Source: Hungatella hathewayi WAL-18680 | Lineage (GTDB): Bacteria; Bacillota; Clostridia; Lachnospirales; Lachnospiraceae | Direction of reading: 5' to 3' | DNA length: 64,000 nucleotides | Assembly: GCF_000235505.1 (NCBI RefSeq) | Contig: NZ_JH379029.1 | Span: forward strand, 447,798 to 511,797 | In this document: positions 53,323 to 61,360 of the stretch, in pieces | How the letters are laid out: the number at the start of each line of letters is the position of its first letter | Position numbering within the stretch: position 1 is the stretch's first letter | Program-made: the position numbers and the translations under genes | The notes under the pieces: model-generated | What the model saw: only the letters and a program-made list of their open reading frames with translations | Told to the model about the DNA's origin: nothing | The model's database searches: none

Positions 53323-53859
53323 TTATTCCTCATGCTCCTGACCGGCGCTTCTTGGGAAATAAATCGGCTCCCCTACATATTCAATCTCAACCTTCGGACG
53401 CTGCTCCACGCTAATCTTCAATTCTCCCGGAACATACTCCATGGAGCGCTCCGCCTTAGCCACATTCTTCTCCCCCTCTACCATTCTTGGGGTAAACTCC
53501 ACTCCCAGTCCCGGAATCTCTCCGGCAGGTACGGCGGCCTTTCCCGTTGTAACCGCCGCCACCTGGGCCGCTGTCTGGCTCGCCACACTGTCTGCCGCCT
53601 TGCTGGCCGCCAGAGTCTGCGCCGAAGCCTTGGCATACTGGATAGCCGTCCGGTTGGCCGACTGATACTCCATACTGTTCTGCGCCCGGGACGAGTCAAT
53701 ATCCACTTTGATATTCTGCGTCTTCATATTCAGTTGCTGCTGTGTATCCGGAGCCGCCAGCGCGTCAGATTCCGGAGCTTTCACTTCCAGTCTCGCCCGC
53801 TCCGAAGTAATAGATAATCGAATTGGTGTTGAAGTAATTTTTAATACATTGACATTCAT
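53323..53859 (-). CDS. DUF6470 family protein (YviE-like)
   Basis: 178 residues. It begins LKITSTPIRLSITSERARLEVK and ends VEQRPKVEIEYVGEPIYFPRSA, with an alanine-rich middle (AKASAQTLAASKAADSVASQ). It matches the DUF6470/YviE protein found between flgL and fliW in Firmicutes. Function unknown, presumably in flagellar assembly. Confidence 0.85.
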   Translation of the reverse strand: MNVNVLKITSTPIRLSITSERARLEVKAPESDALAAPDTQQQLNMKTQNIKVDIDSSRAQNSMEYQSANRTAIQYAKASAQTLAASKAADSVASQTAAQVAAVTTGKAAVPAGEIPGLGVEFTPRMVEGEKNVAKAERSMEYVPGELKISVEQRPKVEIEYVGEPIYFPRSAGQEHEE

Positions 53860-53877
53860 ACTAATACCTCCCTGCTA

Positions 53878-54855
53878 TTAATTTATAAAATCAAATATAG
53901 ATGGTAAAATAAGGGCAGAGCCAATTTGCAAAGTTGCCTGCCAGGCCGTCTTCAGTTCCTGGTAATTAATCGCCTCCTTCTCCATATCCACGCCCTCCAG
54001 GTTATCCTGTGATTCCTGAAGTGTCAATAGTTCGGAAGAAAGACGACTCTTGGTACGTTCCAGCATATTCTGCCGCGCCCCAATCTCCGCCGTGGCAGTC
54101 GTAACATAACTCTGCTTATCTTTTAAATTGGTCAGAGACTCTATGGCTCCGGTCTGGTCTCCTGCTCTCAACTTGTTCTCAATATCATCAATAATCGAAT
54201 AGAGATTGTTGACACGTCCTCTGTCATCAGTTCCATATCCCAGCACCTCGACGCCTGACGTGGAAACCTTGATACCCTTATTGCCTCCATTCAGACCCGT
54301 GCTTCCGTATCCTACATCCAGATACACATCCTTGTTAGATGGAAAGTGGGTGTCCGGGTTATCTGGGTCATATTTATCCACCGCTTTCCCGTTATAGAGA
54401 AGAGCGCCACTGTCATCTACCGTGAACGGCGCACCGCTCACATTAGTACCGCCAAACAAATACTTATCGCCGTACTGGACGTTCATCAGAGCGAGTACCT
54501 CTTCCTTTAATCCTTTCAGCTCTTCCGCAATGGAATTCATGGCTGTCTGGTCCATGGTTCCTCCTACTCTGGAACTCTTTTCAATCACCGTCTCAAGAAT
54601 GGAGGTCAGATTCATGACATTGTCAGATGTCGTTTTCAGTTCACTGCTTGCATTCTCCACCACGCTGGAATACTGCTCATTTCTCGCAATCTGTGTCCGG
54701 ACGGAAAACGCTTTCGCCGCCCGGGCCGGGTCCTCCGACACATGGTTAAACTGTCTCTTTGATGTCAGCTTCATGTTGGAAGCGCTCAGATTGGACAGAT
54801 TGGTTTGGAGATTTCGATTATAACTTGCTGTCATCATACCTTCTGTAATTCTCAT
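53878..54855 (-). CDS. flgL: Hook-filament junction protein FlgL
   Basis: 325 residues. The N-terminal flagellin-like domain (NRNLQTNLSNLSASNMKLTSKRQ, SEDPARAAKAFSVRTQI) and the C-terminal helix (EKEAINYQELKTAWQATLQIGSALILPSIFDFI) are conserved. It joins hook and filament with FlgK. Confidence 0.95.
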   Translation of the reverse strand: MRITEGMMTASYNRNLQTNLSNLSASNMKLTSKRQFNHVSEDPARAAKAFSVRTQIARNEQYSSVVENASSELKTTSDNVMNLTSILETVIEKSSRVGGTMDQTAMNSIAEELKGLKEEVLALMNVQYGDKYLFGGTNVSGAPFTVDDSGALLYNGKAVDKYDPDNPDTHFPSNKDVYLDVGYGSTGLNGGNKGIKVSTSGVEVLGYGTDDRGRVNNLYSIIDDIENKLRAGDQTGAIESLTNLKDKQSYVTTATAEIGARQNMLERTKSRLSSELLTLQESQDNLEGVDMEKEAINYQELKTAWQATLQIGSALILPSIFDFIN

Positions 54856-54865
54856 AGTTTCCTCC

Positions 54866-56323
54866 TTAACGTCCTACCAGACCCATCTGGTTGATAATCA
54901 CATCCAACTGCTCATCCATTGCTGTCATCAATCTACCCAGCGCCTGAAATGTCTTATTCAGGGACATCATGTTGACGCCTTCCTCATTGAGTGACACGCC
55001 ACTCACACTCTGCCGGTTTGTCTCCGCTGTCTCCGCAATGGCCAGCGCCGCCTCCAGCCTGGTATTGCAGGCATTCATCTCACTGCCCAGGGTACTCGTC
55101 ATATTGGTGATAAACTGCTCAAATGTTCCGGTAAAGCCACCGATACTGAATTCTTTCTTCAGCAGCTCGCCCATTGCCTTGATATCATCAAGGCCGCCGT
55201 CGGAATTGAGAATATAGGAAGCGTCTGCCAGCCATTCATCGCTAAGACTGAGGTTACCCGCCGTCACAATACCGTCCTCTCCCCCCTTTAACAGCTGTTT
55301 ATAGGTCACAGCCGCATCTGGATCAGCGTTCTCTACCTTAAGTACATTGTTAAACGTCTGATACAGACTCTGTGCAAACAAATCCAGCTGTTCCTGATAA
55401 TAGGGTATCCCCGGTGCCACCGAGCTGCTTCCCTTAAGGGTATCCTGAAAACCGTTCAGCAGACCATTCCCCAGGCCCGCCATCTGTCCAGTGCTCTGCC
55501 AGAACATCCCCGTGCCTTCTTTATCCAGAGACAGCTCATCGGTCCAGTAGCTTGCGCCATCCACGCCCACTGCCTGGTGTCCGTTCACCATCACGTTGAT
55601 GGTTCCGTCGCCGTTATCCTCCACCGATACTTTTCCGTATCGGGCCAATTCATCCAGAAGAAGATTTCTGTCATCCATCAACTCATTCGGCCCATATTTC
55701 ACGCCGTCAAAGTCGCTATTGTTGAACACTTCCTTGTAAATCTCCTTGTTCAGTTCTGAAATCTGCTGCAGAGTAGCATTAAAATCCTTGACCGCAGCCG
55801 CCATATCCTTCTTGGTCTGCTCCACCAGATTTTTAATGCCGGAATCGTACTGGTTCAGAGTCGACACCACTTCTTTAAATGCATTCATCACGATAGTGGC
55901 GCTTGTAGCTTTGGATGCTGAAGTGGATGTTAACTCGTTCAATGCATCCGACAGCTCTTTTAACGCCTCCTGAATTCCTGCCTTGTTGACCTCAGGGTCA
56001 CTGATGATGCCCTCCAGCTGTTCCATCACCGCCATCTTCTGGTCATGATAGCCCACATCGCTGTACTTCTCCCGGAACTTATAATCCAGATAGGAATTTC
56101 TCAACTGTCCGACTCCGACGGCCTTGACACCCTGACCTGCCAGAGCGATGGCGCTTCCATAATTGGCTCCGCCGTACAGTCTCAAGCTGACCGTATCAAG
56201 CCGCTGTCTGGTGTATCCTTTTGTCTTTTCATTGGTCATGTTGTTTCCTACAATATCAAGCGCCTTCTGGGTTACCATCAGGCCGCTTCTGGCTGCTTCC
56301 AGCCCCATAAATGATGGTCTCAA
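54866..56323 (-). CDS. flgK: Hook-filament junction protein FlgK
   Basis: 485 residues, TTG start at 56323 with AGGAG 9 bp upstream. FMGLEAARSGLMVTQKALDIVGNNMTNEKTKGYTRQR is the typical N-terminus; the C-terminal VNMMSLNKTFQALGRLMTAMDEQLDVIIN is intact. It follows flgN by 27 bp. Confidence 0.96.
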   Translation of the reverse strand: MRPSFMGLEAARSGLMVTQKALDIVGNNMTNEKTKGYTRQRLDTVSLRLYGGANYGSAIALAGQGVKAVGVGQLRNSYLDYKFREKYSDVGYHDQKMAVMEQLEGIISDPEVNKAGIQEALKELSDALNELTSTSASKATSATIVMNAFKEVVSTLNQYDSGIKNLVEQTKKDMAAAVKDFNATLQQISELNKEIYKEVFNNSDFDGVKYGPNELMDDRNLLLDELARYGKVSVEDNGDGTINVMVNGHQAVGVDGASYWTDELSLDKEGTGMFWQSTGQMAGLGNGLLNGFQDTLKGSSSVAPGIPYYQEQLDLFAQSLYQTFNNVLKVENADPDAAVTYKQLLKGGEDGIVTAGNLSLSDEWLADASYILNSDGGLDDIKAMGELLKKEFSIGGFTGTFEQFITNMTSTLGSEMNACNTRLEAALAIAETAETNRQSVSGVSLNEEGVNMMSLNKTFQALGRLMTAMDEQLDVIINQMGLVGR

Positions 56324-56350
56324 TTTATCACTCTCCTATGTTCTGCCAAA

Positions 56351-56803
56351 TCAGGCTTTTTTCTCAAGTTTCTGTCCCTTGCGGGGTGGTAATGACTGGG
56401 GGCTGTATATCCCGGACGGATTGTCCTGGAGCAGGTTGTCTCCGCGAAGCCGGAAGAGTTCTTCCTTCGCCAGCTCGTTGGACTTGGAATTGTAGTAGCG
56501 GATATTGCCTATGGCATCTTCCAGACGCCGCTGCAATTGGCGGAGCGTCTCTCGCTCCTCCCCGCTGCTCTCCTCCACCAGTTCTTTCAGGCGTTTCCCC
56601 ACAAGCCCCTGGGAAGTAAAATGCTCCTGCCGTTTCTCCTCCATGTTCTTGATCTGCTTTTCCATGGATTCTTCCATCAAAAGGGCACTCTCCACTTTGT
56701 TCAATTCCCTGGTGAGAAGCATCCCCAGCTTTTCCGCCTGTTTTCTCTCAATCTCCTCAAAAAATTCCGTATATTCTGTCAGAAACTGTATGGTATCCTC
56801 CAT
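56351..56803 (-). CDS. flgN: FlgN-type flagellar chaperone
   Basis: 150 residues, coiled-coil-rich (LLTRELNKVESALLMEESMEKQIKNMEEKRQEHF). Its place between flgM and flgK is that of FlgN/YvyG, the export chaperone for FlgK and FlgL. The assignment is by position, length and helical content. Confidence 0.85.
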   Translation of the reverse strand: MEDTIQFLTEYTEFFEEIERKQAEKLGMLLTRELNKVESALLMEESMEKQIKNMEEKRQEHFTSQGLVGKRLKELVEESSGEERETLRQLQRRLEDAIGNIRYYNSKSNELAKEELFRLRGDNLLQDNPSGIYSPQSLPPRKGQKLEKKA

Positions 56804-56813
56804 GCTCTCCCCC

Positions 56814-57116
56814 TTAAATTCCGCTCATCAGCCGGAGTGCAATCTGCTCAGCCGGAATCTGATAAGTTCCCTCGGCTATCTGCTGCTTTAATTCAGCCAG
56901 ACGCTCCGGGCTTGTTCTCTGTGCCATGGTTCTGGTCACGGAAGATGCATAGGTGGACGCTTCTTTCTTCTTTACTCCATCACTGCTGATGACGATGGCA
57001 TCGCCCCGCTGCTTTTTATCCGCTGCTGTCGGGACGGAATTGCTCTTTTCGGTATATTTCCCGTTATTTACGGTATTTTGATATGCCATATAATTTCTCG
57101 TTATTTTTACATCCAT
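56814..57116 (-). CDS. flgM: Anti-sigma-28 factor FlgM
   Basis: 100 residues. The C-terminal part (RTSPERLAELKQQIAEGTYQIPAEQIALRLMSGI) is the sigma-28-binding FlgM motif; the N-terminus is polar and disordered. First gene of flgM-flgN-flgK-flgL-DUF6470-fliW-csrA, preceded by a sigma-28 promoter, so it should feed back on itself. Confidence 0.95.
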   Translation of the reverse strand: MDVKITRNYMAYQNTVNNGKYTEKSNSVPTAADKKQRGDAIVISSDGVKKKEASTYASSVTRTMAQRTSPERLAELKQQIAEGTYQIPAEQIALRLMSGI

Positions 57117-57166
57117 AGTCCCGTTTTCCTTTCCTGCATGAATCCAATGATATTATCTATATATAC

Positions 57167-57193
57167 TTATCGAACGGAACGAGAAAAACTTTA
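57167..57193 (-). promoter_or_regulatory. Sigma-28 promoter of the flgM operon
   Basis: TAAAGTTT (57186-57193), exactly 11 bp, then TTCGATAA (57167-57174) on the minus strand. The -35 is a perfect match to the sigma-D/sigma-28 consensus and the -10 differs in two positions. Confidence 0.85.
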
Positions 57194-57278
57194 GGGGATT
57201 TTTAAAATATTTTATATTTTTAATGGAAAAAGTTATGAAACACAGAATGAAAAGAATCGCTCAACCTATTGAAAGGCA

Positions 57279-57306
57279 GAAGGCGGAGAATAAATCCCCG
57301 CCTTCC
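57279..57306 (-). terminator. Hairpin after flagellin 1
   Basis: GAAGGCGG and CCGCCTTC form a GC-rich stem 25 bp after the flagellin stop. The U-tract on the minus strand is poor (TGCCTTTC), so it may act as an mRNA-stabilising hairpin as well as a terminator. Confidence 0.6.
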
Positions 57307-57330
57307 AAGTTTAGGGGACACTTGGTCCAA

Positions 57331-58143
57331 TTACTGTAATAACTGTAAGATAGACTGTGGCTGTAAGTTGGCCTGTGCAAGCATCGCCTGTGCAGACTGC
57401 ACTAAAACGCTGTTCTTGGTATAGTTAATCATCTCGCTTGCCATATCCACGTCTCTGATACGAGACTCAGCTGCTGTCAGGTTCTCTTTGGTCGTACCCA
57501 GATTGTTCATAGTATGGTCCAGGCGGTTCTGAAGCGCACCAACACCAGAACGGGCTTTTGATACATCATCAATAGCCTTTTTAATAGCCGTTAAAGCCGT
57601 ATTAGCATTACCAGTACTAGTAAAATCCAAAGCATCAAGATGTAAAGCAGCTGAATCCATCTTATTAATTTCAACAGTCACCGTATCGGCAGCTGTAGGA
57701 CCAACCTGAAGTACTAAAGCAGTCGCAGTACCATCTAACAGCTTCTTACCATTAAATTCAATACTTGTCGAAATACGGTCAATCTCCTCATTCAGAGCCT
57801 CAACCTCATCTGTAATTGCCTGGCGGTCAGTAGCGTCATAGGTAGAGTTAGCCGCCTTGGTTGCCAACTCAGCCATACGGTTTAACATTGTGTGAACTTC
57901 CTGCATAGCGCCCTCTGCGGTCTGTACCAGAGAGATAGCATCCTGAGTGTTAGCTGTTGCGGATTCCAGACCTTTAATCTGTGCTCTCATCTTCTCTGAG
58001 ATTGCAAGGCCTGCCGCATCATCCCCTGCACGGTTGATTCTGTAACCGGATGATAACTTCTCAAGTGACTTTCCAATTGCGTCATTTGCCAGTCCCAGCT
58101 GTCTGTGGGAGTTTAATGCCATAATGTTGTGTTGAATTCTCAT
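57331..58143 (-). CDS. hag: Flagellin (copy 1)
   Basis: 270 residues, only D0 and D1 domains, without the variable outer domain, as in Roseburia and Bacillus short flagellins. The N-terminus MRIQHNIMALNSHRQLG and the C-terminus NSVLVQSAQAMLAQANLQPQ are conserved. It is about 95% identical to copy 2; differences cluster in residues 105-180. It lies 82 bp behind copy 2 with no terminator between. Confidence 0.97.
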   Translation of the reverse strand: MRIQHNIMALNSHRQLGLANDAIGKSLEKLSSGYRINRAGDDAAGLAISEKMRAQIKGLESATANTQDAISLVQTAEGAMQEVHTMLNRMAELATKAANSTYDATDRQAITDEVEALNEEIDRISTSIEFNGKKLLDGTATALVLQVGPTAADTVTVEINKMDSAALHLDALDFTSTGNANTALTAIKKAIDDVSKARSGVGALQNRLDHTMNNLGTTKENLTAAESRIRDVDMASEMINYTKNSVLVQSAQAMLAQANLQPQSILQLLQ

Positions 58144-58146
58144 ATG

Positions 58147-58186
58147 ATTACCTCCATGTAATTGATTATCGGGAATTCCTTTTCCC
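58147..58186 (-). promoter_or_regulatory. Flagellin 1 leader with two GGA hairpins
   Basis: On the minus strand GGGAA-AAGGAA-TTCCC (58171-58186) and ATTAC-ATGGAG-GTAAT (58147-58162) form two small stems, each with GGA in a six-base loop. The second contains the ribosome binding site. This fits CsrA-binding sites. Confidence 0.65.
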
Positions 58187-58191
58187 TTTGA
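58165..58191 (-). promoter_or_regulatory. Possible sigma-28 promoter of flagellin 1
   Basis: TCAAAGGG (58184-58191), 11 bp, CCGATAAT (58165-58172). The -10 is good, the -35 is one base off at the key TAAA. A start near 58159 would remove part of the second hairpin, so expression may come mainly from the upstream flagellin promoter. Confidence 0.5.
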
Positions 58192-58225
58192 TTATTTTAT
58201 TCCAATCCTGATACGGTTTCTCTGA

Positions 58226-59038
58226 TTACTGTAACAACTGTAAAATGGACTGTGGCTGTAAATTAGCCTGTGCCAGCATTGCCTGTGCAGACTGCACTAA
58301 AACGCTGTTCTTGGTATAGTTAATCATTTCGCTTGCCATATCCACGTCTCTGATACGAGACTCAGCAGCTGTCAGATTCTCTTTGGTCGTACCCAGATTG
58401 TTCATAGTATGATCCAAACGGTTCTGAAGCGCACCAACACCAGAACGAGCTTTTGATACATCATCAATAGCCTTTTTAATAGCCGTTAAGGCCGTATTAG
58501 CGCCACCAGTACTAGTAAAATCCAAAGCATTAAGACCCAAATCAGTTGAAGTCATCTTCTTAATTTCAACAGTCACCGTATCGGCAGCTGTAGGACCGAC
58601 CTGAAGTACTAAAGCAGTCGCAGTACCATCTAACAGCTTCTTACCATTAAATTCAATACTTGCCGAAATACGGTCAATCTCCGCATTTAGAGCCTTAACC
58701 TCATCCGTAATTGCCTGACGGTCAGTAGCGTCATAGGTAGAGTTAGCCGCCTTGGTTGCCAGTTCAGCCATACGGTTTAACATTGTGTGAACTTCCTGCA
58801 TAGCGCCCTCTGCGGTCTGTACCAGAGAGATAGCATCCTGAGTGTTGGCTGTTGCGGATTCCAGACCTTTAATCTGTGCTCTCATCTTCTCGGAAATTGC
58901 AAGACCTGCCGCATCATCACCTGCACGGTTGATTCTGTAACCGGATGATAATTTCTCAAGTGATTTCCCAATCGCGTCGTTTGCCAGTCCCAGCTGTCTG
59001 TGGGAGTTTAATGCCATAATGTTGTGTTGAATTCTCAT
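58226..59038 (-). CDS. hag: Flagellin (copy 2)
   Basis: 270 residues, same architecture as copy 1, with substitutions such as KALNAEIDRISASIEF and KKMTSTDLGLNALDF. It is the upstream member of the tandem pair. A sigma-28 promoter and two GGA hairpins precede it, giving it the clearest complete control region. Confidence 0.97.
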   Translation of the reverse strand: MRIQHNIMALNSHRQLGLANDAIGKSLEKLSSGYRINRAGDDAAGLAISEKMRAQIKGLESATANTQDAISLVQTAEGAMQEVHTMLNRMAELATKAANSTYDATDRQAITDEVKALNAEIDRISASIEFNGKKLLDGTATALVLQVGPTAADTVTVEIKKMTSTDLGLNALDFTSTGGANTALTAIKKAIDDVSKARSGVGALQNRLDHTMNNLGTTKENLTAAESRIRDVDMASEMINYTKNSVLVQSAQAMLAQANLQPQSILQLLQ

Positions 59039-59040
59039 AC

Positions 59041-59081
59041 TATTACCTCCATGTAATTTGAATTTGGGGAATTCCTTTTCC
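59041..59081 (-). promoter_or_regulatory. Flagellin 2 leader with two GGA hairpins
   Basis: The same two hairpins as in copy 1: GGGAA-AAGGAA-TTCCC at 59066-59081 and ATTAC-ATGGAG-GTAAT at 59041-59056, 9 nt apart. Here both lie within the transcribed leader (start near 59165). CsrA binding would block the GGAGG ribosome site. Confidence 0.72.
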
Positions 59082-59171
59082 CTCTTTTATTTGTATATCC
59101 CAATGTCAAACGGGCCCTGTCTGGCATCGGTGTGGCTTCTGAAATATTCCATTTCTTCTGCTCTGTTATAG

Positions 59172-59198
59172 TTATCGTACCGAATTCCCCTTTGTTTA
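59172..59198 (-). promoter_or_regulatory. Sigma-28 promoter of flagellin 2
   Basis: TAAACAAA (59191-59198), 11 bp, TACGATAA (59172-59179) on the minus strand, close to the consensus TAAAGTTT-N11-GCCGATAA. The predicted leader is about 127 nt long. Confidence 0.78.
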
Positions 59199-59203
59199 GA
59201 AAA

Positions 59204-59241
59204 AATGTGCACAAAAATAGCGAAATATTTTTGTGCACATT
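59204..59241. terminator. Bidirectional intrinsic terminator
   Basis: AATGTGCACAAAAATA and TATTTTTGTGCACATT form a 16-bp perfect stem around GCGAAA. It overlaps the last codons of the peptidase gene and isolates the flagellin promoter. Confidence 0.85.
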
Positions 59242-60241
59242 ATCCATAAAGGCTCTGTTCGATATAAAATTCTTCCAAGGACAGCTGGTTATCTTTCAGA
59301 TAACGGGCCACGTCCACCCCCACATAGCGGAAATGCCACGGTTCATACTGAATTCCTGTCACCTCTTCCTTGCCCCTGTCATAGCGCAGGGTAAAGCCAT
59401 AATCCTGGGAATGCTCTCTCAGCCATTTGCCTTCTTTTGTATTCTCAAATCCGATCTCAAGGGCCTTGTAGGAGGACGCATAGATGTCCACCGCAAGTCC
59501 CAGACAATGTTCACCGGAACCGGGGATAGACAGCACCTGTCTCGCCATGTTGTTGGCATCCTCCATGGAGTAACCACTTCTCACATAGGACTGCACCTTC
59601 CTGTTAAACAGCTTCTCCTGCTTATCCAGAGTCCGGTACCCGGAACACACCACCGGTTTCAAGCCTTCCGCCTTCATGGCATCAAACATGTTCACCAGCG
59701 GCTCATAAATCCGCGCATCCACCGACTGATTCGAGCCCGGCAGCTGGGCCAGCTCCACCTCATAATCATCCGGAACCGGATATCTGGCGTTGGTCAGTAT
59801 GAGACACCACATATCTTCTTCCCGTATCACAAGGCCATCCGATGTCTCCCCGGCTTCATCTCCGGCCGAGCTATCACCATCAGACGTTTTTTCGCCCTCC
59901 TCCGCACTTTCTTCCATACTTTCTTCCATCAAGCTGTCATCACCCTCCGGAACATTCTCCTCCTCCGGCAAATCACTTACCCCTTCCGAAGTCTCCTCCT
60001 CCGCCGGACCATCCCCGTCCTCCCCGCGGTTCTCCTCCACCGGGGCCATGGCTTCCTTCTCCAGACTCTCCAGCTGCGCAATCGTCTCCGTCAGCCGCTC
60101 TTTCTCCAGCTTCCAGTGGGACGACTGATACATCAGGGCCAGGATAATCACGAATGTAAATACAATAACCCGCTGGTTTCTGACCGCCTGCGGGTTTTTT
60201 TTATGTTTTCCATGTTTATCCCTGCTATTCTTCGTACTCAA
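59240..60241 (-). CDS. Membrane-anchored M15B (VanY-type) D,D-carboxypeptidase
   Basis: 333 residues. A membrane anchor (about 25-40), a coiled and strongly acidic linker (about 60-140, Glu/Asp/Ser-rich) and a peptidase domain (about 165-325) are visible. Zinc and catalytic motifs are SGYRT, GEHCLGLAVDI and EPWHFRYVG. It probably trims peptidoglycan peptides outside the membrane. Between PilZ and flagellin genes it may assist flagellar insertion, but that is inference. Confidence 0.9.
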   Translation of the reverse strand: MSTKNSRDKHGKHKKNPQAVRNQRVIVFTFVIILALMYQSSHWKLEKERLTETIAQLESLEKEAMAPVEENRGEDGDGPAEEETSEGVSDLPEEENVPEGDDSLMEESMEESAEEGEKTSDGDSSAGDEAGETSDGLVIREEDMWCLILTNARYPVPDDYEVELAQLPGSNQSVDARIYEPLVNMFDAMKAEGLKPVVCSGYRTLDKQEKLFNRKVQSYVRSGYSMEDANNMARQVLSIPGSGEHCLGLAVDIYASSYKALEIGFENTKEGKWLREHSQDYGFTLRYDRGKEEVTGIQYEPWHFRYVGVDVARYLKDNQLSLEEFYIEQSLYG

Positions 60242-60270
60242 TGGGGGCTCCTCCAGGTTCCAATTTCACT

Positions 60271-60939
60271 CTATTTTTTCCGTTTTCTCTCCAACTGCCT
60301 TTGAATCTGCTTTTTCAGATGTTTCAGAAGATATTTGTACAGTATCTCCTCCTGAGACTCCTCCATTTCCATGAAATCGCAGATAAACGCCCGTTCCCCG
60401 ATGGCGAGCTCCACATAACTTCTGACGATACAGCAGAACAGTACCACACCCTCCATGGTGGGAATCATGATGTTAAACCAGTCTCCGGGGCGCAGCGGTG
60501 TCGTGGTTCTGAATTTCAAACCGCCCACTCCCACACTCATCACTTTTACCCGCAGACCGTTATAGCCATGGCCGTTATCGTCCATGCCCAGCAGCTCGTC
60601 CCCGCGCATGCAGTTGTAAATCACGCCGTCCTCATCCACCTTGACCTGAAAACATTTATCATACTGGGAAGACGTCACATCTTCAATAATGGTGATTCGC
60701 GTCATCTTCGTGGTGGAGAGATACACACTGCCCACATACACGCGAAGTCCCAGATAAATGTTATGAACTTCCAGCTTCACCAGATAACCGTAAGGCATGA
60801 TTGGCAGCTTACTGTGAGAGAATCCGATATCGATAAAGGTCTTCCCGACTTTTTTGATAGCACCAAGAACGAACACTTCATTTCTCGTCCCCGTGACCAA
60901 ACAGGAGGAACCTACATATGCATCTGACAGTTCCGCCAT
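60271..60939 (-). CDS. PilZ-type flagellar brake-like protein (YcgR/YpfB family)
   Basis: 222 residues. An N-terminal YcgR-like beta barrel (about 1-95) is followed by a PilZ-like domain (about 100-205: VKVMSVGVGGLKFRTTTPLRPGDWFNIMIP). The c-di-GMP-binding Arg-x3-Arg motif at the PilZ entry is not evident (FQVKVDEDGVIYN instead), so it may not bind c-di-GMP. The C-terminus is basic and helical. It is located among flagellar genes. Confidence 0.75.
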   Translation of the reverse strand: MAELSDAYVGSSCLVTGTRNEVFVLGAIKKVGKTFIDIGFSHSKLPIMPYGYLVKLEVHNIYLGLRVYVGSVYLSTTKMTRITIIEDVTSSQYDKCFQVKVDEDGVIYNCMRGDELLGMDDNGHGYNGLRVKVMSVGVGGLKFRTTTPLRPGDWFNIMIPTMEGVVLFCCIVRSYVELAIGERAFICDFMEMEESQEEILYKYLLKHLKKQIQRQLERKRKK

Positions 60940-60952
60940 TTCTCACCCTCCT

Positions 60953-61360
60953 TTATCTGGTCCGCGTCTCTCCGTCCGGCGTTTCGTCGTCCTGTTTCTT
61001 GCTGGAAGCCAGGTTTTTCCTGATTCTTCCGGCGCCACGGCGGGCCTCCGTGGCTTCGGCTATTCCGCCCTGGGTATCCGTCACCCCATGTATCTCAGCG
61101 GAAGCCTCAATCAGACGGCAGTATATCGCCGCAACCACCTCATACAGCTCCACCGGAATGCGGCTTCCCACCTCCAGCATGCACAGAAGCGAAGCGGCGC
61201 TCTCATCCTTGAACACCGGAATCCCTTTCTTCTCCGCAATGTCAATGATGTGTTCCGCCACGGTTCCATAACCGGAGGCAATCACCACAGGCGCTTCATC
61301 CTCTGCGGCATTATATTTTAATGCAACTGCTTTGTTTCTTCTCGCTTTATACTTTGACAT
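60953..61360 (-). CDS. FlhB C-terminal domain-like protein (YlqH/FlhB2 type)
   Basis: About 135 residues from ATG 61360, overlapping the preceding gene by 14 bp. NKAVALKYNAAEDEAPVVIASGYGTVAEHIIDIAEKKGIPVFKD corresponds to the cytoplasmic domain of FlhB, but without membrane part. The cleavage motif NPTH is replaced (KYN...). Bacillus YlqH has the same form. The tail is basic. Role unknown, probably in export-substrate recognition. Confidence 0.85.
   Translation of the reverse strand: MSKYKARRNKAVALKYNAAEDEAPVVIASGYGTVAEHIIDIAEKKGIPVFKDESAASLLCMLEVGSRIPVELYEVVAAIYCRLIEASAEIHGVTDTQGGIAEATEARRGAGRIRKNLASSKKQDDETPDGETRTR

Noticed and set aside
59132-60304. A 390-codon plus-strand frame
   Set aside because: It is antisense to the M15 peptidase gene and runs through the terminator and flagellin promoter.
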